Source of the DNA: a virus
Reading direction: 5' to 3' (one strand)
IMG/VR virus record: IMGVR_UViG_3300030339_001052
Location: 1-64,000 of that record
DNA: 64,000 nucleotides
A program made the position numbers and the translations under genes. Numbering within the stretch: the stretch's first letter is position 1; every line of letters starts with the position of its first letter. This document shows positions 13,214 to 22,305 of the stretch, piece by piece. Under the pieces are notes generated by a model. That model did no database searches. It was not told where the DNA came from and was given only the letters and a program-made list of their open reading frames with translations.

Positions 13214-15904
13214 ATGGAACAAGCAATTATAAATATCGAGGATGATCTGATTGATGGCAAATCTCTTGTTAAAAGAGATGAGCTGAACGCTTATGAACCT
13301 AAACACGTAGGTCCTGACCCCGTACACCCAGGTATAATCACGACTATTGTAACGGAATTCAATCTCACACTCCGTAAAGTAAATACAGTTTATAAAAATG
13401 GATGGATTCAGATATCACATACTTCACAATTAAATACAGGAAAAGAAGTAACAGATGTAACGCTCAGGGTTAATTCTATTACTGGAACTAAAACCCTTGA
13501 GCCTGTAATTAATTATCCATCAGCTGAAACATGGAACGGACAACCTTATGTGGGTTTTTTGCTTAAAGATTCTGACGGATTACTTTCTGAAACAAATGAT
13601 TGGGACATTGCAACTTTATCGTACAACATAAAAACAAATAATGACACCAATCCCAAGTACGACGGAACTAAACAGGTTTTAGGAAATGGTGTTATTTCAG
13701 ACCATAACAGTATTGTAGATACGGCACACTCAAACTGGACACTGCATGCATGGTGGGATACAGTATATCCTGAATTTAAAGGAGTAAGGATTCAATCCGA
13801 ACAAAATGTTCTTACTAATTATGGAGGAGTAGCACCAAACTTTACTCCAACACTCGCAACTAAAACAGGATGTGAGCTTATTTTACGTCCATATACAGGA
13901 GCTTCGTATAGTGAAAATCCTGGTTCTAATGCCAATCTTTTTACCGTTGGTGCACATGGTGGAAATCTGTACAATGGTGAAACAGTTGGAGCGAGAAAAA
14001 ATAACGGGTTTGTCCCTGATACTGATTTAAGTGAGAATTACAGGCCTGAATTTTTCTTTGATAACTTAGTATTAGTTAGTGCATGTAAAGAGGAAGGAAC
14101 TACCTTAGAACAAGCCCCTACTCAATGGAACTCTACTCATGGATATGGATGTGAATTTTATGAGAAATTAAATCAACAAAGCCCTACAACTGCTGTAGTG
14201 GGTGCTAAAATGAAAAAGATTAAAGACTTGACAGGCTGTAATTGGTCAATAGTTAGATTAGCATGTAGAAAGACTGCGAGCACAACTACAATGGCTGTAA
14301 TAGATGATAAAAAGATATATACCTACCATTGGAATCAGTACATGGGTTTCGGGATTATTGATGTAGATGCTGCAATTGCGTATATAAATGAGAATTATAA
14401 ATCACAAGCCTATCGTGATATGCTTGCTGATGATTTAGAGGGAAACAGAGGACTTGCAAGCGAATTACAATACGAAGATTTGCTTCCAAATTCTCCTGTT
14501 GCAAAACGGATGATTGAGGATAAACTTTCAAATGTTGATTTCCTGAATTTTCCTGTTGTGAACCCTACAATTATAGGCGGGATTTCTATTTCAGAGAATA
14601 CTGTACCGTTTAAAGTTGTTGCCGATAAAACGATTGGATTTAAAACTATTGATGGAGCGGTTAAATATGGATTAGAAGTTAGTCCTGAGGTTTTGGTTGG
14701 TGGTACGATGTTGAGTATTCCAAAGAGTGCAAAAAGTTTGGCGGTAGGATATCCAGTAGGAGAGAATTTGGTTCCAAATAGTTTAATAAATCAAACATTC
14801 AGTGGCGATTCAACTACTAATGCATCAAGAATTATAAATCTGATAGCTGGAAAAACTTACACGCTTAGTGTTAATTTGAAGTTATCCAACATAGGTTCAA
14901 GTGTAGATATATATCTTCATAATAACGATTGGACATTCTCACTGAATATAAGCTATAGAACAGAGATTGTTGATACTATTAAAACAATAGCAGTTAGCGT
15001 TCCGACAACAGGGGTTTATAATTTAGATGATTTTGTCATCTCAGGAAGTAATACTCTAAATTGGTATAAGCTTGAGGAGGGTTCTGTTGCGACCCCTAAT
15101 ATATTAGACGTAAACTCAAAAACACTCGGAATTTCAGGCTCTTTAAATTTATCTGAATTAAAAGAACTGGAAACTTTAAACGTTGCGAATAACGCAATTA
15201 CCGAGGTATCGGTCGATAATTCGAAAGGATTAAAAACTATGGATGTAAGTAATACGGATGTAGAATCATTGAAACTTATTAATCTAAAGGATTTTACTTA
15301 TTTAAATGCAAATAGATGTACTAAATTAATTACTCTGTTTTGCGATTATGGGAATATATCATCCCTACTATTAAGTGGATGTATTAAACTATCTCAGCTA
15401 GTTTGTAAATTCAATAAGATAACTAGTTTAGATTTATCTGACTCAGCTCTGCTTACTCAAATTTACGCTAATAATAATAATCTTACTGATTTCTCACTTG
15501 TCGGATTATCATCCCTTAGAGAGCTTTATTTAGATTTCAATTTACTAACTACTTTAGAGAAGCCAAATTCGACTATTCAATATCTTACTGCTTCGAGTAA
15601 TCAGTTAGTAACGCAGGATTTAAGTGGATTAAATCAATTAGTTGTTGCTGATTTTAGAAGTAATTTACTTACTTCGGTGGATGTAGCAGGATGTAGCTCT
15701 TTAACGGCTTTAAGATTGCAAAACAACTTGCTTTCTAAGGTCGAAATTGAAAGCATCATTGCACAGGTTACGGCAAGTGTAGGAAATAATACTAATGTGG
15801 ACTACCCTAACAGATTGGAATTTATAGGTAATCCTGGATCTGTAGAGATGATAGAAACCGATTACGAGTTACATAACACCAAAGGGTGGATAATAAGTTT
15901 TTAA
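13214..15904 (+). CDS. Large leucine-rich-repeat tail adhesin, possible S8-like domain
   Basis: 896 aa, clearly less AT-rich than its neighbours. About residues 270-400 echo the second half of a subtilisin (S8) fold: LVLVSACKEEG, STHGYGCEFYE, QSPTTAVVGAK (place of the catalytic Ser) and FGIIDVDAAIAYI; the His/Asp part of the triad is not identifiable, so activity is doubtful. About 525-635 is jelly-roll-like (AGKTYTLSVNLKL, NWYKLEEGS), as in carbohydrate-binding fibre domains. From 640 to the end run at least nine leucine-rich repeats of the bacterial surface type (LSELKELETLNVANNAITEV, LTQIYANNNNLTDF, LRELYLDFNLLT). Likely a receptor-binding protein with a domain taken from a bacterial surface protein. 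Confidence 0.65.
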   Translation: MEQAIINIEDDLIDGKSLVKRDELNAYEPKHVGPDPVHPGIITTIVTEFNLTLRKVNTVYKNGWIQISHTSQLNTGKEVTDVTLRVNSITGTKTLEPVINYPSAETWNGQPYVGFLLKDSDGLLSETNDWDIATLSYNIKTNNDTNPKYDGTKQVLGNGVISDHNSIVDTAHSNWTLHAWWDTVYPEFKGVRIQSEQNVLTNYGGVAPNFTPTLATKTGCELILRPYTGASYSENPGSNANLFTVGAHGGNLYNGETVGARKNNGFVPDTDLSENYRPEFFFDNLVLVSACKEEGTTLEQAPTQWNSTHGYGCEFYEKLNQQSPTTAVVGAKMKKIKDLTGCNWSIVRLACRKTASTTTMAVIDDKKIYTYHWNQYMGFGIIDVDAAIAYINENYKSQAYRDMLADDLEGNRGLASELQYEDLLPNSPVAKRMIEDKLSNVDFLNFPVVNPTIIGGISISENTVPFKVVADKTIGFKTIDGAVKYGLEVSPEVLVGGTMLSIPKSAKSLAVGYPVGENLVPNSLINQTFSGDSTTNASRIINLIAGKTYTLSVNLKLSNIGSSVDIYLHNNDWTFSLNISYRTEIVDTIKTIAVSVPTTGVYNLDDFVISGSNTLNWYKLEEGSVATPNILDVNSKTLGISGSLNLSELKELETLNVANNAITEVSVDNSKGLKTMDVSNTDVESLKLINLKDFTYLNANRCTKLITLFCDYGNISSLLLSGCIKLSQLVCKFNKITSLDLSDSALLTQIYANNNNLTDFSLVGLSSLRELYLDFNLLTTLEKPNSTIQYLTASSNQLVTQDLSGLNQLVVADFRSNLLTSVDVAGCSSLTALRLQNNLLSKVEIESIIAQVTASVGNNTNVDYPNRLEFIGNPGSVEMIETDYELHNTKGWIISF

Positions 15905-15911
15905 ATATATT

Positions 15912-16424
15912 ATGAAACATAAAAAAATTACACGTAATAGTCTTTTTTATTCTGAGTCTGATTTTTTATTTGATTCTGAAATGGGTGAAAACTATTTCAA
16001 GCAAGATATAAATCAAACTATTACTTTGTTTAAAATAGATAGAGTTAAAACTGTATCTAGTAGGTGGGGTGAAACAACATCTGAGGGGGTTGTTTATAAG
16101 GAACCTGTTGAATTGGTATGTCGTTATTTAATTGATAAAGCAAAAAATAAATCACACGATGGAACACAAAATTTAGGTCATTTTCAACAAATTGGTAATC
16201 TTAAAATAGATATTTATATTAAAACATTGAAGGATAAAAATGTTGATATAGAATATGGTGATTACATTGGTGTTCAAATAACATCTGATCAAATGGAATA
16301 TTTTGTTGTAACGCAGGATGGTAGAACTGATTTTGATAATTTTCATACATTGTTTGGTACGCAATTACTTTATAAAACAATACTTTGTTCACCAGTCGAT
16401 AAAAAAGAATTTTTAGGTAAATAA
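15912..16424 (+). CDS. Candidate neck/head-closure protein (gp14-like position)
   Basis: 170 aa, mixed beta-rich. Features are FKIDRVKTVSSRWGETTSEG, VELVCRYLID, LGHFQQIGNLKIDIYI and IEYGDYIGV...EYFVV. This run (short N terminus, E-rich turn, strand, then GDYIxV..xxYFVV) resembles T4-like neck gp14 and related head-closure proteins, which seal the portal after packaging. The assignment rests on this pattern and on the position just before gp15-like and sheath genes. The small gap to the fibre gene (7 nt) suggests co-transcription. Confidence 0.4.
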   Translation: MKHKKITRNSLFYSESDFLFDSEMGENYFKQDINQTITLFKIDRVKTVSSRWGETTSEGVVYKEPVELVCRYLIDKAKNKSHDGTQNLGHFQQIGNLKIDIYIKTLKDKNVDIEYGDYIGVQITSDQMEYFVVTQDGRTDFDNFHTLFGTQLLYKTILCSPVDKKEFLGK

Positions 16425-16425
16425 A

Positions 16426-17442
16426 ATGGGAAACATAAACTTTAATAAGTTAGAATTACTGAAACCGAAAATAGGGTTAGACAGAATAGATCAAATAAAC
16501 CAAAAATTATTTGTTAATGGGAATATTTTACCAAAACCAGTAACACATAATGAAATTCACGATGATGTAATCCGATTTGTATCAGATGATCTCGCTGTTA
16601 CTTATGATGGCGTTAAAGTTCCATCATTTTATTTGAATCAACAACGTTTTTCTGAATTCACAAAAACATGGGAATATGTAGATGAAAATAAAAATATTCA
16701 ATCAAACTTTATTATTATAACAAGAGAAAATAACCCGAAGAAAGGAACACAACAGCAAGATTATTGTAATATTCCTGGGAATTCTTTTTATACTATTGGT
16801 ACGTCTGATAAATGGGATGGTAATAAAAATATCACAATTTCATATAAAATGCGCCAGCCATATACGATTGATTTCATATATAATATTAAGGTAATTTCTA
16901 ATAAGCTTGACTTGATTAATACGGTTAATAATAAATTTAACGATATGTTTAAATCAAAACAAGCTTACATATACCCAAATGGTCATTACATGCCTGTTGA
17001 ACTTGAAGATATAACAGATGATAGTGATTATGAATTGGATGAAAGAAAAGTTTTTATTCAGACTTTTCAATTGTTAGTAAAAGGATATATTATAAATGAA
17101 TCAGATTTATTAATCGAGGAGAACATATGTGCCAAGTTAGTTGGATTTGAAATAGAAAATAAAATATATCAAAATATTATAGGTGATTCAAATGAAAATC
17201 TAATAGTAGAATTTCCAATTAATTCAAAAAATATAAATCGATTAAAATCTTCTACTTATTATACAGTTAAACATATAACAACAAATAACATAGAGAGTTA
17301 TACAATTAAAATTAATGGAGTTTTTGCTGGTCCTATTTTTGACCTGAATAAATATGATAAAATAGAAGTTAAAATTAATAAGATTGATGATTCTAAGATT
17401 TCTAAAATTATATTCTCCACCAAAATTCCTGCTTCTTACTAA
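16426..17442 (+). CDS. Candidate tail terminator/sheath stabiliser (gp15-like)
   Basis: 338 aa. The region at about 145-240 (MRQPYTIDFIYNIKVISNKL, LINTVNNKFNDMF, AYIYPNGHYMPVELEDI, FIQTFQLLVKGYII) has the plan of T4 gp15-type proteins, in which a conserved strand-helix-strand ends with the NGH turn. The C-terminal 90 residues are an extra polar beta domain. It immediately precedes the sheath gene, as gp15 precedes gp18 in T4 apart from the terminase genes. It overlaps no neighbour; 1 nt separates it from the gene upstream. Confidence 0.5.
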   Translation: MGNINFNKLELLKPKIGLDRIDQINQKLFVNGNILPKPVTHNEIHDDVIRFVSDDLAVTYDGVKVPSFYLNQQRFSEFTKTWEYVDENKNIQSNFIIITRENNPKKGTQQQDYCNIPGNSFYTIGTSDKWDGNKNITISYKMRQPYTIDFIYNIKVISNKLDLINTVNNKFNDMFKSKQAYIYPNGHYMPVELEDITDDSDYELDERKVFIQTFQLLVKGYIINESDLLIEENICAKLVGFEIENKIYQNIIGDSNENLIVEFPINSKNINRLKSSTYYTVKHITTNNIESYTIKINGVFAGPIFDLNKYDKIEVKINKIDDSKISKIIFSTKIPASY

Positions 17443-17506
17443 ATTTATGTTTTAAAATATTATTAAAATAAATTATGTAATTTATTATTTTTTATTATTT
17501 TTTAAG

Positions 17507-17520
17507 TATTTATATTAAAA
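17507..17520 (+). promoter_or_regulatory. Candidate phage late promoter (TATTTATA)
   Basis: GTATTTATATTAAAA 34 nt (from the octamer end) before the sheath start, the longest leader seen among these motifs, in a 106-nt gap. Confidence 0.6.
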
Positions 17521-17548
17521 TAAATATTTTAAAAATAAATTAATAAAA

Positions 17549-20083
17549 ATGGCAACTAACGCAAGAGGAACGAATACAGCTCCAGATATTTATACAAGGG
17601 AGATGAGTTTACCATATTCAGTTAAATCGTTGGGTATTACTACTCTTGGTTTAGTTGGTGAAACACAAATTGGACCAGCATTTCAACCTGTGTCTATCTC
17701 AGATTGGACTGAATTTAATAATTTTTTTGGTGGTACGAATACTGAAAAATATAGTAATGGATATCCTCGTTATGAATTACCTTATATAGCAAAATCATAT
17801 TTGACTGAATCAAGTCAATTATACGTAACTAGAGTTCTTGGACTTAGTGGTTTTGAATATAGTGGTCTTTGGACTTTATATAATGATGATGCCACAAATG
17901 GTGAAACAGCGTCTAATCCTATTAGTCCTAATACTGTTATTGCCACTTTAAGGTCAAAAGCGATATATAATGGGGCAGATGAATTAGTTCCATCTGTTAC
18001 AGGTATCACAATACAAGAGGGTGTTTCTATTACTGGTAATACAACGGATTTTCAAATATTAGCTTATATTAATAGTGGATCAACGGAAACATATAACGTA
18101 TCATTAGACCCAAATAAAAAAAATTACATATTGAATGTTCTTGGTAATTCACCTGTTGGGTCTAGTAATGCCAAAATATTTGTTGAAGAAATGTTTGAAG
18201 TTGCATTGAAAGGTTTGATTGACCCTGTAACAAATAATGGTAAATTTTATAATGGAACTACTATTATGATGTCTTTAAAAGATAATGACCATAATAACTA
18301 TCATAGTACATATTCTGGTGCAAAAACACCTTGGTTTGTTTCTGAATTAAAAGGAGGTTTAATTATACCACTTTTTAGATTCTTCACTATTTCCGATGGT
18401 GAAAATGCTAATAATATGTTTAAAATTAGTATTACTAATATTGATGTTGATGTACTAACATTTAATGTTTTAGTTCGTGGAATTAATGATACCGATGCTA
18501 ATCCAAATATTTTAGAAACATTTAGTAATTGTTCATTGGATATTAAAAGCGGTAATAATTATATTGGTGCTAAAATTGGAACAAATGATGGTGTATTTAC
18601 AAATAAATCGAAATATATTATTATTGATATTGATGATAATCCTCTGGTTGCACAATCTGTACCAATGGGATTTACAGGGTATGAAGTTAAAAAAATAGGC
18701 GATTATACATGTTCTAAAATCATTTATAATACATTGTTTAATGATGCGGTAAAAATTAAAAAACAATATTTTGGGTTAAGTAATTTAACTGGTGTCGATA
18801 GTGATTTTTTCAAATTTAATGGTATTGACCCTGTAAGTTTAAATATAACAGATGGCTTCCATTTGGAGAGTGGTGCTTCTAATGTTACAGGTGTTACAGG
18901 TGTAGGTACTATTAATTTTCAAACTATTCAGACTGGTGAAACTGAGGATTTAGTTCTTTCAGATATAAATTTAAGAAAATTTACCACTTATTTTTATGGT
19001 GGTTTTGATGGTTGGGATATTTTTCGAGATAATAGAACAACTACTAATAATTACCAATATAATCAATTTAATAGAAATCACTTGAATCAAATTGGTGTAG
19101 ATGCATATTCTGGAAAACAATTCTATAAATTTGGTGGTTCAGATTTAGATTCAAAGCTTGGTATCCCTAATATAACTGAAACATACGGATTAACTTCTGA
19201 TTTTTATGCATTTTGGTCTGCTATTAGAACATTTTCAAATCCAGAGGCGGCTGATATTAATGTTTTTGCTACCCCTGGTATTGATACTATTAATAATAGC
19301 ATATTGGTTAATGAAGTTTTAGATATGATTGAAACAGAAAGAAAAGATTCAATATATATCGTAACAACCCCTGATAAACCAATAGGAACGTTTGATGATG
19401 CTAAATCTTCAATGTATTCCGTTAATGATATTGTAAATGCTTTTTCAGATACTGGAATTGATTCAAGTTATGCTGCAACTTATTTTCCTTGGATTCAATA
19501 TTTTGACAAGGACAACTCACAATATATCTATCTTTCACCAACAAAAGATGTTGTTAGAAATATAGCAATGACGGATAATACAGCTGCAGCTTGGATTGCA
19601 CCTGCTGGTATGTCTCGTGGTATTGTTGATTGTATTAAGGCTAAAAAGAACTTAGTAATTGGGGAACTTAATAAATTATCATCTAGTAGAATTAACGCTC
19701 TTAGGACTTTCTCTGTTGAGGGTGTTAGAGTATTTAAACAAGATACATTACAAATTAATGAAGCACAATTAAATAAAGTTGGTGTTAGACGTTTAATGTT
19801 ATTTCTTCGTAAATCTATTCGTAGAGGTAATTTACCTTTGATTTTTGAACCAGAAGATAATACAACTAAAAATAAATTTTTAGAAATAGTTAACCCTATA
19901 CTAACTGCTGTTAAAAGTGGTCGTGGAATCTCAGATTCTTTTATTAAAATAGATGACTCTGTTGAAGCAAAATTAAAACATGAAATGAATGTTCAGATTG
20001 GAGTAAAACCAATTGGAGCTCTTGAATTTATTAATATTGACTTTATTATAGCCGATGATGGATTTGATTTTAAATCACTTTAA
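17549..20083 (+). CDS. Contractile tail sheath protein (gp18-like)
   Basis: 844 aa, longer than T4 gp18 (659 aa). The start is typical: TAPDIYTREMSLPYSVKSLG, TLGLVGETQIGPAFQPV and FFGGTNTE, with YVTRVLG near residue 96. The C-terminal part (from about 660, IAMTDNTAAAWIAPAGMSRG, LNKVGVRRLMLFLRKSIRRG, FIKIDDSV, IGALEFINIDFII) is the conserved sheath core. The middle, about 130-480, is the variable outward-facing insertion and is larger than in T4. The sheath polymer contracts to drive the tube through the envelope. Monocistronic by appearance: own TATTTATA promoter and a strong terminator. Confidence 0.95.
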   Translation: MATNARGTNTAPDIYTREMSLPYSVKSLGITTLGLVGETQIGPAFQPVSISDWTEFNNFFGGTNTEKYSNGYPRYELPYIAKSYLTESSQLYVTRVLGLSGFEYSGLWTLYNDDATNGETASNPISPNTVIATLRSKAIYNGADELVPSVTGITIQEGVSITGNTTDFQILAYINSGSTETYNVSLDPNKKNYILNVLGNSPVGSSNAKIFVEEMFEVALKGLIDPVTNNGKFYNGTTIMMSLKDNDHNNYHSTYSGAKTPWFVSELKGGLIIPLFRFFTISDGENANNMFKISITNIDVDVLTFNVLVRGINDTDANPNILETFSNCSLDIKSGNNYIGAKIGTNDGVFTNKSKYIIIDIDDNPLVAQSVPMGFTGYEVKKIGDYTCSKIIYNTLFNDAVKIKKQYFGLSNLTGVDSDFFKFNGIDPVSLNITDGFHLESGASNVTGVTGVGTINFQTIQTGETEDLVLSDINLRKFTTYFYGGFDGWDIFRDNRTTTNNYQYNQFNRNHLNQIGVDAYSGKQFYKFGGSDLDSKLGIPNITETYGLTSDFYAFWSAIRTFSNPEAADINVFATPGIDTINNSILVNEVLDMIETERKDSIYIVTTPDKPIGTFDDAKSSMYSVNDIVNAFSDTGIDSSYAATYFPWIQYFDKDNSQYIYLSPTKDVVRNIAMTDNTAAAWIAPAGMSRGIVDCIKAKKNLVIGELNKLSSSRINALRTFSVEGVRVFKQDTLQINEAQLNKVGVRRLMLFLRKSIRRGNLPLIFEPEDNTTKNKFLEIVNPILTAVKSGRGISDSFIKIDDSVEAKLKHEMNVQIGVKPIGALEFINIDFIIADDGFDFKSL

Positions 20084-20094
20084 CAAATAAATCA

Positions 20095-20130
20095 AAAATC
20101 CCCGTTAGAAACCAATCTAACGGGGATTTT
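20095..20130 (+). terminator. Strong intrinsic terminator after the sheath gene
   Basis: A 15-bp perfect stem (AAAATCCCCGTTAGA / TCTAACGGGGATTTT) around a 6-nt loop, followed by CTTTT. The most GC-rich stem in the window; the A/T symmetry also allows use by the minus-strand genes beyond it. Confidence 0.92.
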
Positions 20131-20167
20131 CTTTTCTGAACTTCGAGAGAGGTTGACAGTTTTATTG

Positions 20168-20350
20168 TTAACTAAAAAACACATTAAAAAATCCACCCCA
20201 ATAAAGAATTGCGGCTGTGATTATAATACTGGCACTTGTTGTGTAAATATTATATTTTTGACCAATTTCTGGTCGTGGTTTACCATGTCTTAAAGATGTT
20301 ATAATTAAATTAAATAACCATAGTACTAAAGTGATTATCTGTGGAGTCAT
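20168..20350 (-). CDS. Small two-pass membrane protein
   Basis: 60 aa: a hydrophobic helix (IITLVLWLFNLIITSL), a basic loop RHGKPRPEIGQKYN, and a second helix (ASIIITAAILYWGGFFNVFF). The RHGKPRPE loop and YWGGFF end look conserved-type rather than random. Possibly a holin-like or superinfection-related membrane protein; no proof. Last gene of a minus-strand group driven from 21504-21534. Confidence 0.6.
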   Translation of the reverse strand: MTPQIITLVLWLFNLIITSLRHGKPRPEIGQKYNIYTTSASIIITAAILYWGGFFNVFFS

Positions 20351-20356
20351 AGTTAT

Positions 20357-20506
20357 TTATATTTCTAAATCTTTAAATATTAATAACACTAACGTTAGAT
20401 CTATCCCGAATTCCCATAATTTACTTGCTTGGTAAGCAATAGCTGCATCTCTAAAGCATAAAATTATTACCAACACACATATTATATTCCATATAAATTT
20501 CCACAT
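20357..20506 (-). CDS. 49-aa membrane peptide
   Basis: MWKFIWNIICVLVIILCF forms an N-terminal membrane helix; the rest (RDAAIAYQASKLWEFGIDLT, LVLLIFKDLEI) is amphipathic. It lies 6 nt upstream of the membrane protein gene at 20350 and 5 nt downstream of the gene ending at 20512, spacing that supports a real gene in the operon. Confidence 0.55.
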   Translation of the reverse strand: MWKFIWNIICVLVIILCFRDAAIAYQASKLWEFGIDLTLVLLIFKDLEI

Positions 20507-20511
20507 ATTAT

Positions 20512-20880
20512 TTATTTTTCTGAATATTTCCAATCTATTTTGTAATTTATTGTTGAATAAATTCCTGGTTTTAACCCTACACCAATAAATTGTACTAATA
20601 AACTCATTATAAATTCAATATTATCAACAAGATACATATGGTAAGATAACATTTCTGTCTCTGCTTCAAATCCAAATTTTTTACCATTGTAATCCGTTTC
20701 GGTTCCTGGTGTGAATTTATCCCATTTACCTAAAATAATAGCAAGATCTTCCATTAAATAATCTCCGCCATAAGGGCTGTATACATCTAATTCGATTTTA
20801 TAATCGCCGACCTTAGTAAATTTAAAATTTTTTATTAATAAAATGTGCTCGTTTGTTAAATTTAATTTTATTTTTGACAT
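20512..20880 (-). CDS. Unknown 122-aa protein
   Basis: Polar protein, strands at the start (KIKLNLTNEHILLIKNFKF) and end (STINYKIDWKYSE), with YSPYGGDYLMEDLAIILGKW in the middle and a hydrophobic helix (IEFIMSLLVQFIGVGLK) at about 90-106. No family recognised. It overlaps the upstream gene by 13 nt, which indicates coupled translation. Confidence 0.6.
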   Translation of the reverse strand: MSKIKLNLTNEHILLIKNFKFTKVGDYKIELDVYSPYGGDYLMEDLAIILGKWDKFTPGTETDYNGKKFGFEAETEMLSYHMYLVDNIEFIMSLLVQFIGVGLKPGIYSTINYKIDWKYSEK

Positions 20881-21095
20881 GTTTTAATTAATTTTATTAT
20901 ATTATTTTTATTAATTATTCTTGTATTTTCAAAACCATCTATTTTGACTTCAATAACATCTTCTATTTCCATTTTAGTAGGATTAAATAATTTATCAATA
21001 GAAATTATTTTACCTTTTAATTCATTAAGATTGTTTTCTTTAAAGTTAATAGTTTTAATACTATCTCCTGTGTTAAAATAATTTTCCCCTATCAT
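20868..21095 (-). CDS. Unknown 75-aa protein
   Basis: Small charged beta-type protein: GENYFNTGDSIKTINF, LKGKIISIDKLF, IEDVIEVKIDG. The order (turn, K-G-K-I-I-S-I) recalls a KOW or SH3-like barrel, but this is only a shape impression. Part of the minus-strand operon, one base behind the gene at 21097. Confidence 0.55.
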   Translation of the reverse strand: MIGENYFNTGDSIKTINFKENNLNELKGKIISIDKLFNPTKMEIEDVIEVKIDGFENTRIINKNNIIKLIKTCQK

Positions 21096-21096
21096 T

Positions 21097-21492
21097 TTAC
21101 TCTAAAATTTTAATATAACCACAAAAATTATTTTTATATTCCTTAACTAATTTTTTTGGTACATTTTTTATGTTTGTTAGTTCAACACATTCAAACTCGT
21201 TATTATTTTGAATTGATATGTATTTAATAGTAAATATATCATCTCTATATATATAAATTATATTTTTTAATGTTTTTTTAAAAATAACTCTATATCTTAA
21301 GTCTAATATTTCATTATTATAATGATCTAATTTTTCAAATTCATTCTGGTATTTCAGTGGGACTTCAATAGTATTTGCACCACCAATTAGTGTTTCGGAA
21401 CATATCTTATTTGATATCTCCTTAATTATAATTAATAAATACAACTTTAAATCTTTATAATAAATCTCCTCATAAAATTTACAGTTTTTCAT
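21097..21492 (-). CDS. Unknown 131-aa protein, first gene of minus-strand operon
   Basis: Lys/Ile/Asn-rich with no recognised motif; it contains KLYLLIIIKEISNKI (helix) and IYIYRDDIFTIKYISI (strands). It is the promoter-proximal gene of a five-gene minus-strand group with a very clear host-type promoter just upstream. Such groups on the strand opposite to tail genes are usually early host-takeover genes; that role is inferred. Confidence 0.55.
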   Translation of the reverse strand: MKNCKFYEEIYYKDLKLYLLIIIKEISNKICSETLIGGANTIEVPLKYQNEFEKLDHYNNEILDLRYRVIFKKTLKNIIYIYRDDIFTIKYISIQNNNEFECVELTNIKNVPKKLVKEYKNNFCGYIKILE

Positions 21493-21503
21493 GTTATTTT
21501 ATA

Positions 21504-21534
21504 CAAATGTACGAATAATATTTAAGAAAAACAA
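21504..21534 (-). promoter_or_regulatory. Bacteroidota-type promoter for the 20168-21492 operon
   Basis: On the minus strand TTG, 20 nt, TACATTTG, 12 nt from the first start codon. Identical in layout to the promoters at 37362 and 39505. Confidence 0.78.
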
Positions 21535-21579
21535 CTTTATTTTAATTTATTTTATTAAAAAAATAAAAAACACTATATT

Positions 21580-21592
21580 TATTTATATAAAA
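21580..21592 (+). promoter_or_regulatory. Candidate phage late promoter (TATTTATA)
   Basis: TATTTATATAAAA 13 nt before the ATG at 21601, back to back with the minus-strand host-type promoter at 21504-21534. Confidence 0.55.
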
Positions 21593-21600
21593 TTAATATT

Positions 21601-21858
21601 ATGGATACAATAAAATTAAAACAGTGGTTTAAAATTAGTTTTACATTAGATTTTACTAGTAGTAAACTTTTAGCTTATATTATTGTAGGGCTTGGCACCT
21701 GGGTCTCATTAGCTTTAAAATCTGAAGCGCCTTTTACTATTTCTGTTTTGGCTGGTACCGCTTTATTCGGCGTTAAAATGTACACAGATAATAAAGTTAA
21801 TAAGCTTGGTGATAAGATTATTGAAAATGTTGAAAATAAAATTGAAAATACAATATAA
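21601..21858 (+). CDS. 85-aa membrane protein, holin-like candidate
   Basis: Two hydrophobic segments (LLAYIIVGLGTWVSLAL at 23-39 and FTISVLAGTALFGVKMY at 45-61) around a short SEAP turn, with a charged N terminus and a helical C-terminal tail (KLGDKIIENVENKIE). Size and layout fit a class II holin, but no lysis gene is adjacent, and any small membrane protein would look alike. It has its own late-type promoter within the tail gene run. Confidence 0.6.
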   Translation: MDTIKLKQWFKISFTLDFTSSKLLAYIIVGLGTWVSLALKSEAPFTISVLAGTALFGVKMYTDNKVNKLGDKIIENVENKIENTI

Positions 21859-21896
21859 TATTTTAAAGATAATTACCAAAAAAATAAAAATATCTG

Positions 21897-21904
21897 TATT
21901 TATA
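21897..21904 (+). promoter_or_regulatory. Candidate phage late promoter (TATTTATA)
   Basis: GTATTTATATTTAAA 28 nt before the start at 21933. Confidence 0.5.
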
Positions 21905-21932
21905 TTTAAATAAGAAATTTATATACTATCCA

Positions 21933-22289
21933 ATGACTAATAACGAAGAACAAGATATTCGCGAAATATTAAATGAAATAAGAACTACATTTGATAAATC
22001 AAAGATTTTAGCTGAAGCATTTACATTTCCTACAGATACCCACGAAAAACCATCTGAGGTACTTAAAATAAATACCGATTTGCGTCCTGAAATGAAACCA
22101 GAGGGTATTAATAAACCTATTGATTCTATAATTGATAAAATAAATATAATTAGAAAATCAGCAATTTCAATTATGGGTGAAATCGACCCATCTGAAAAGG
22201 CTGATGATTATAAATCAATAAGAACAATTTTAGATGCTTGTGATAAACTAATTACGCCTAAAGCTGAAAAATCAGAATTAAATAACTAA
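21933..22289 (+). CDS. Unknown 118-aa helical protein before the tail tube gene
   Basis: Mainly helical and charged (DIREILNEIRTTFDKSKILA, SIIDKINIIRKSAISIMGEI, IRTILDACDKLI), with a Pro/Glu-rich stretch between (TDTHEKPSEVL...EMKPEG). No family recognised. It lies 16 nt before the tube gene in the same transcript, so a role in tail assembly is likely but unproven. Confidence 0.6.
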   Translation: MTNNEEQDIREILNEIRTTFDKSKILAEAFTFPTDTHEKPSEVLKINTDLRPEMKPEGINKPIDSIIDKINIIRKSAISIMGEIDPSEKADDYKSIRTILDACDKLITPKAEKSELNN

Positions 22290-22305
22290 TTTAAAAAATA
22301 AAAAT

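Noticed and set aside
13019-13327. 102-aa minus-strand frame across the fibre gene junction
   Set aside because: Antisense to two clear fibre genes and lacks a promoter; shadow of the opposite strand.
20131-20167. Separate small gene after the sheath terminator
   Set aside because: Only 37 nt, with no start and stop in a usable frame.
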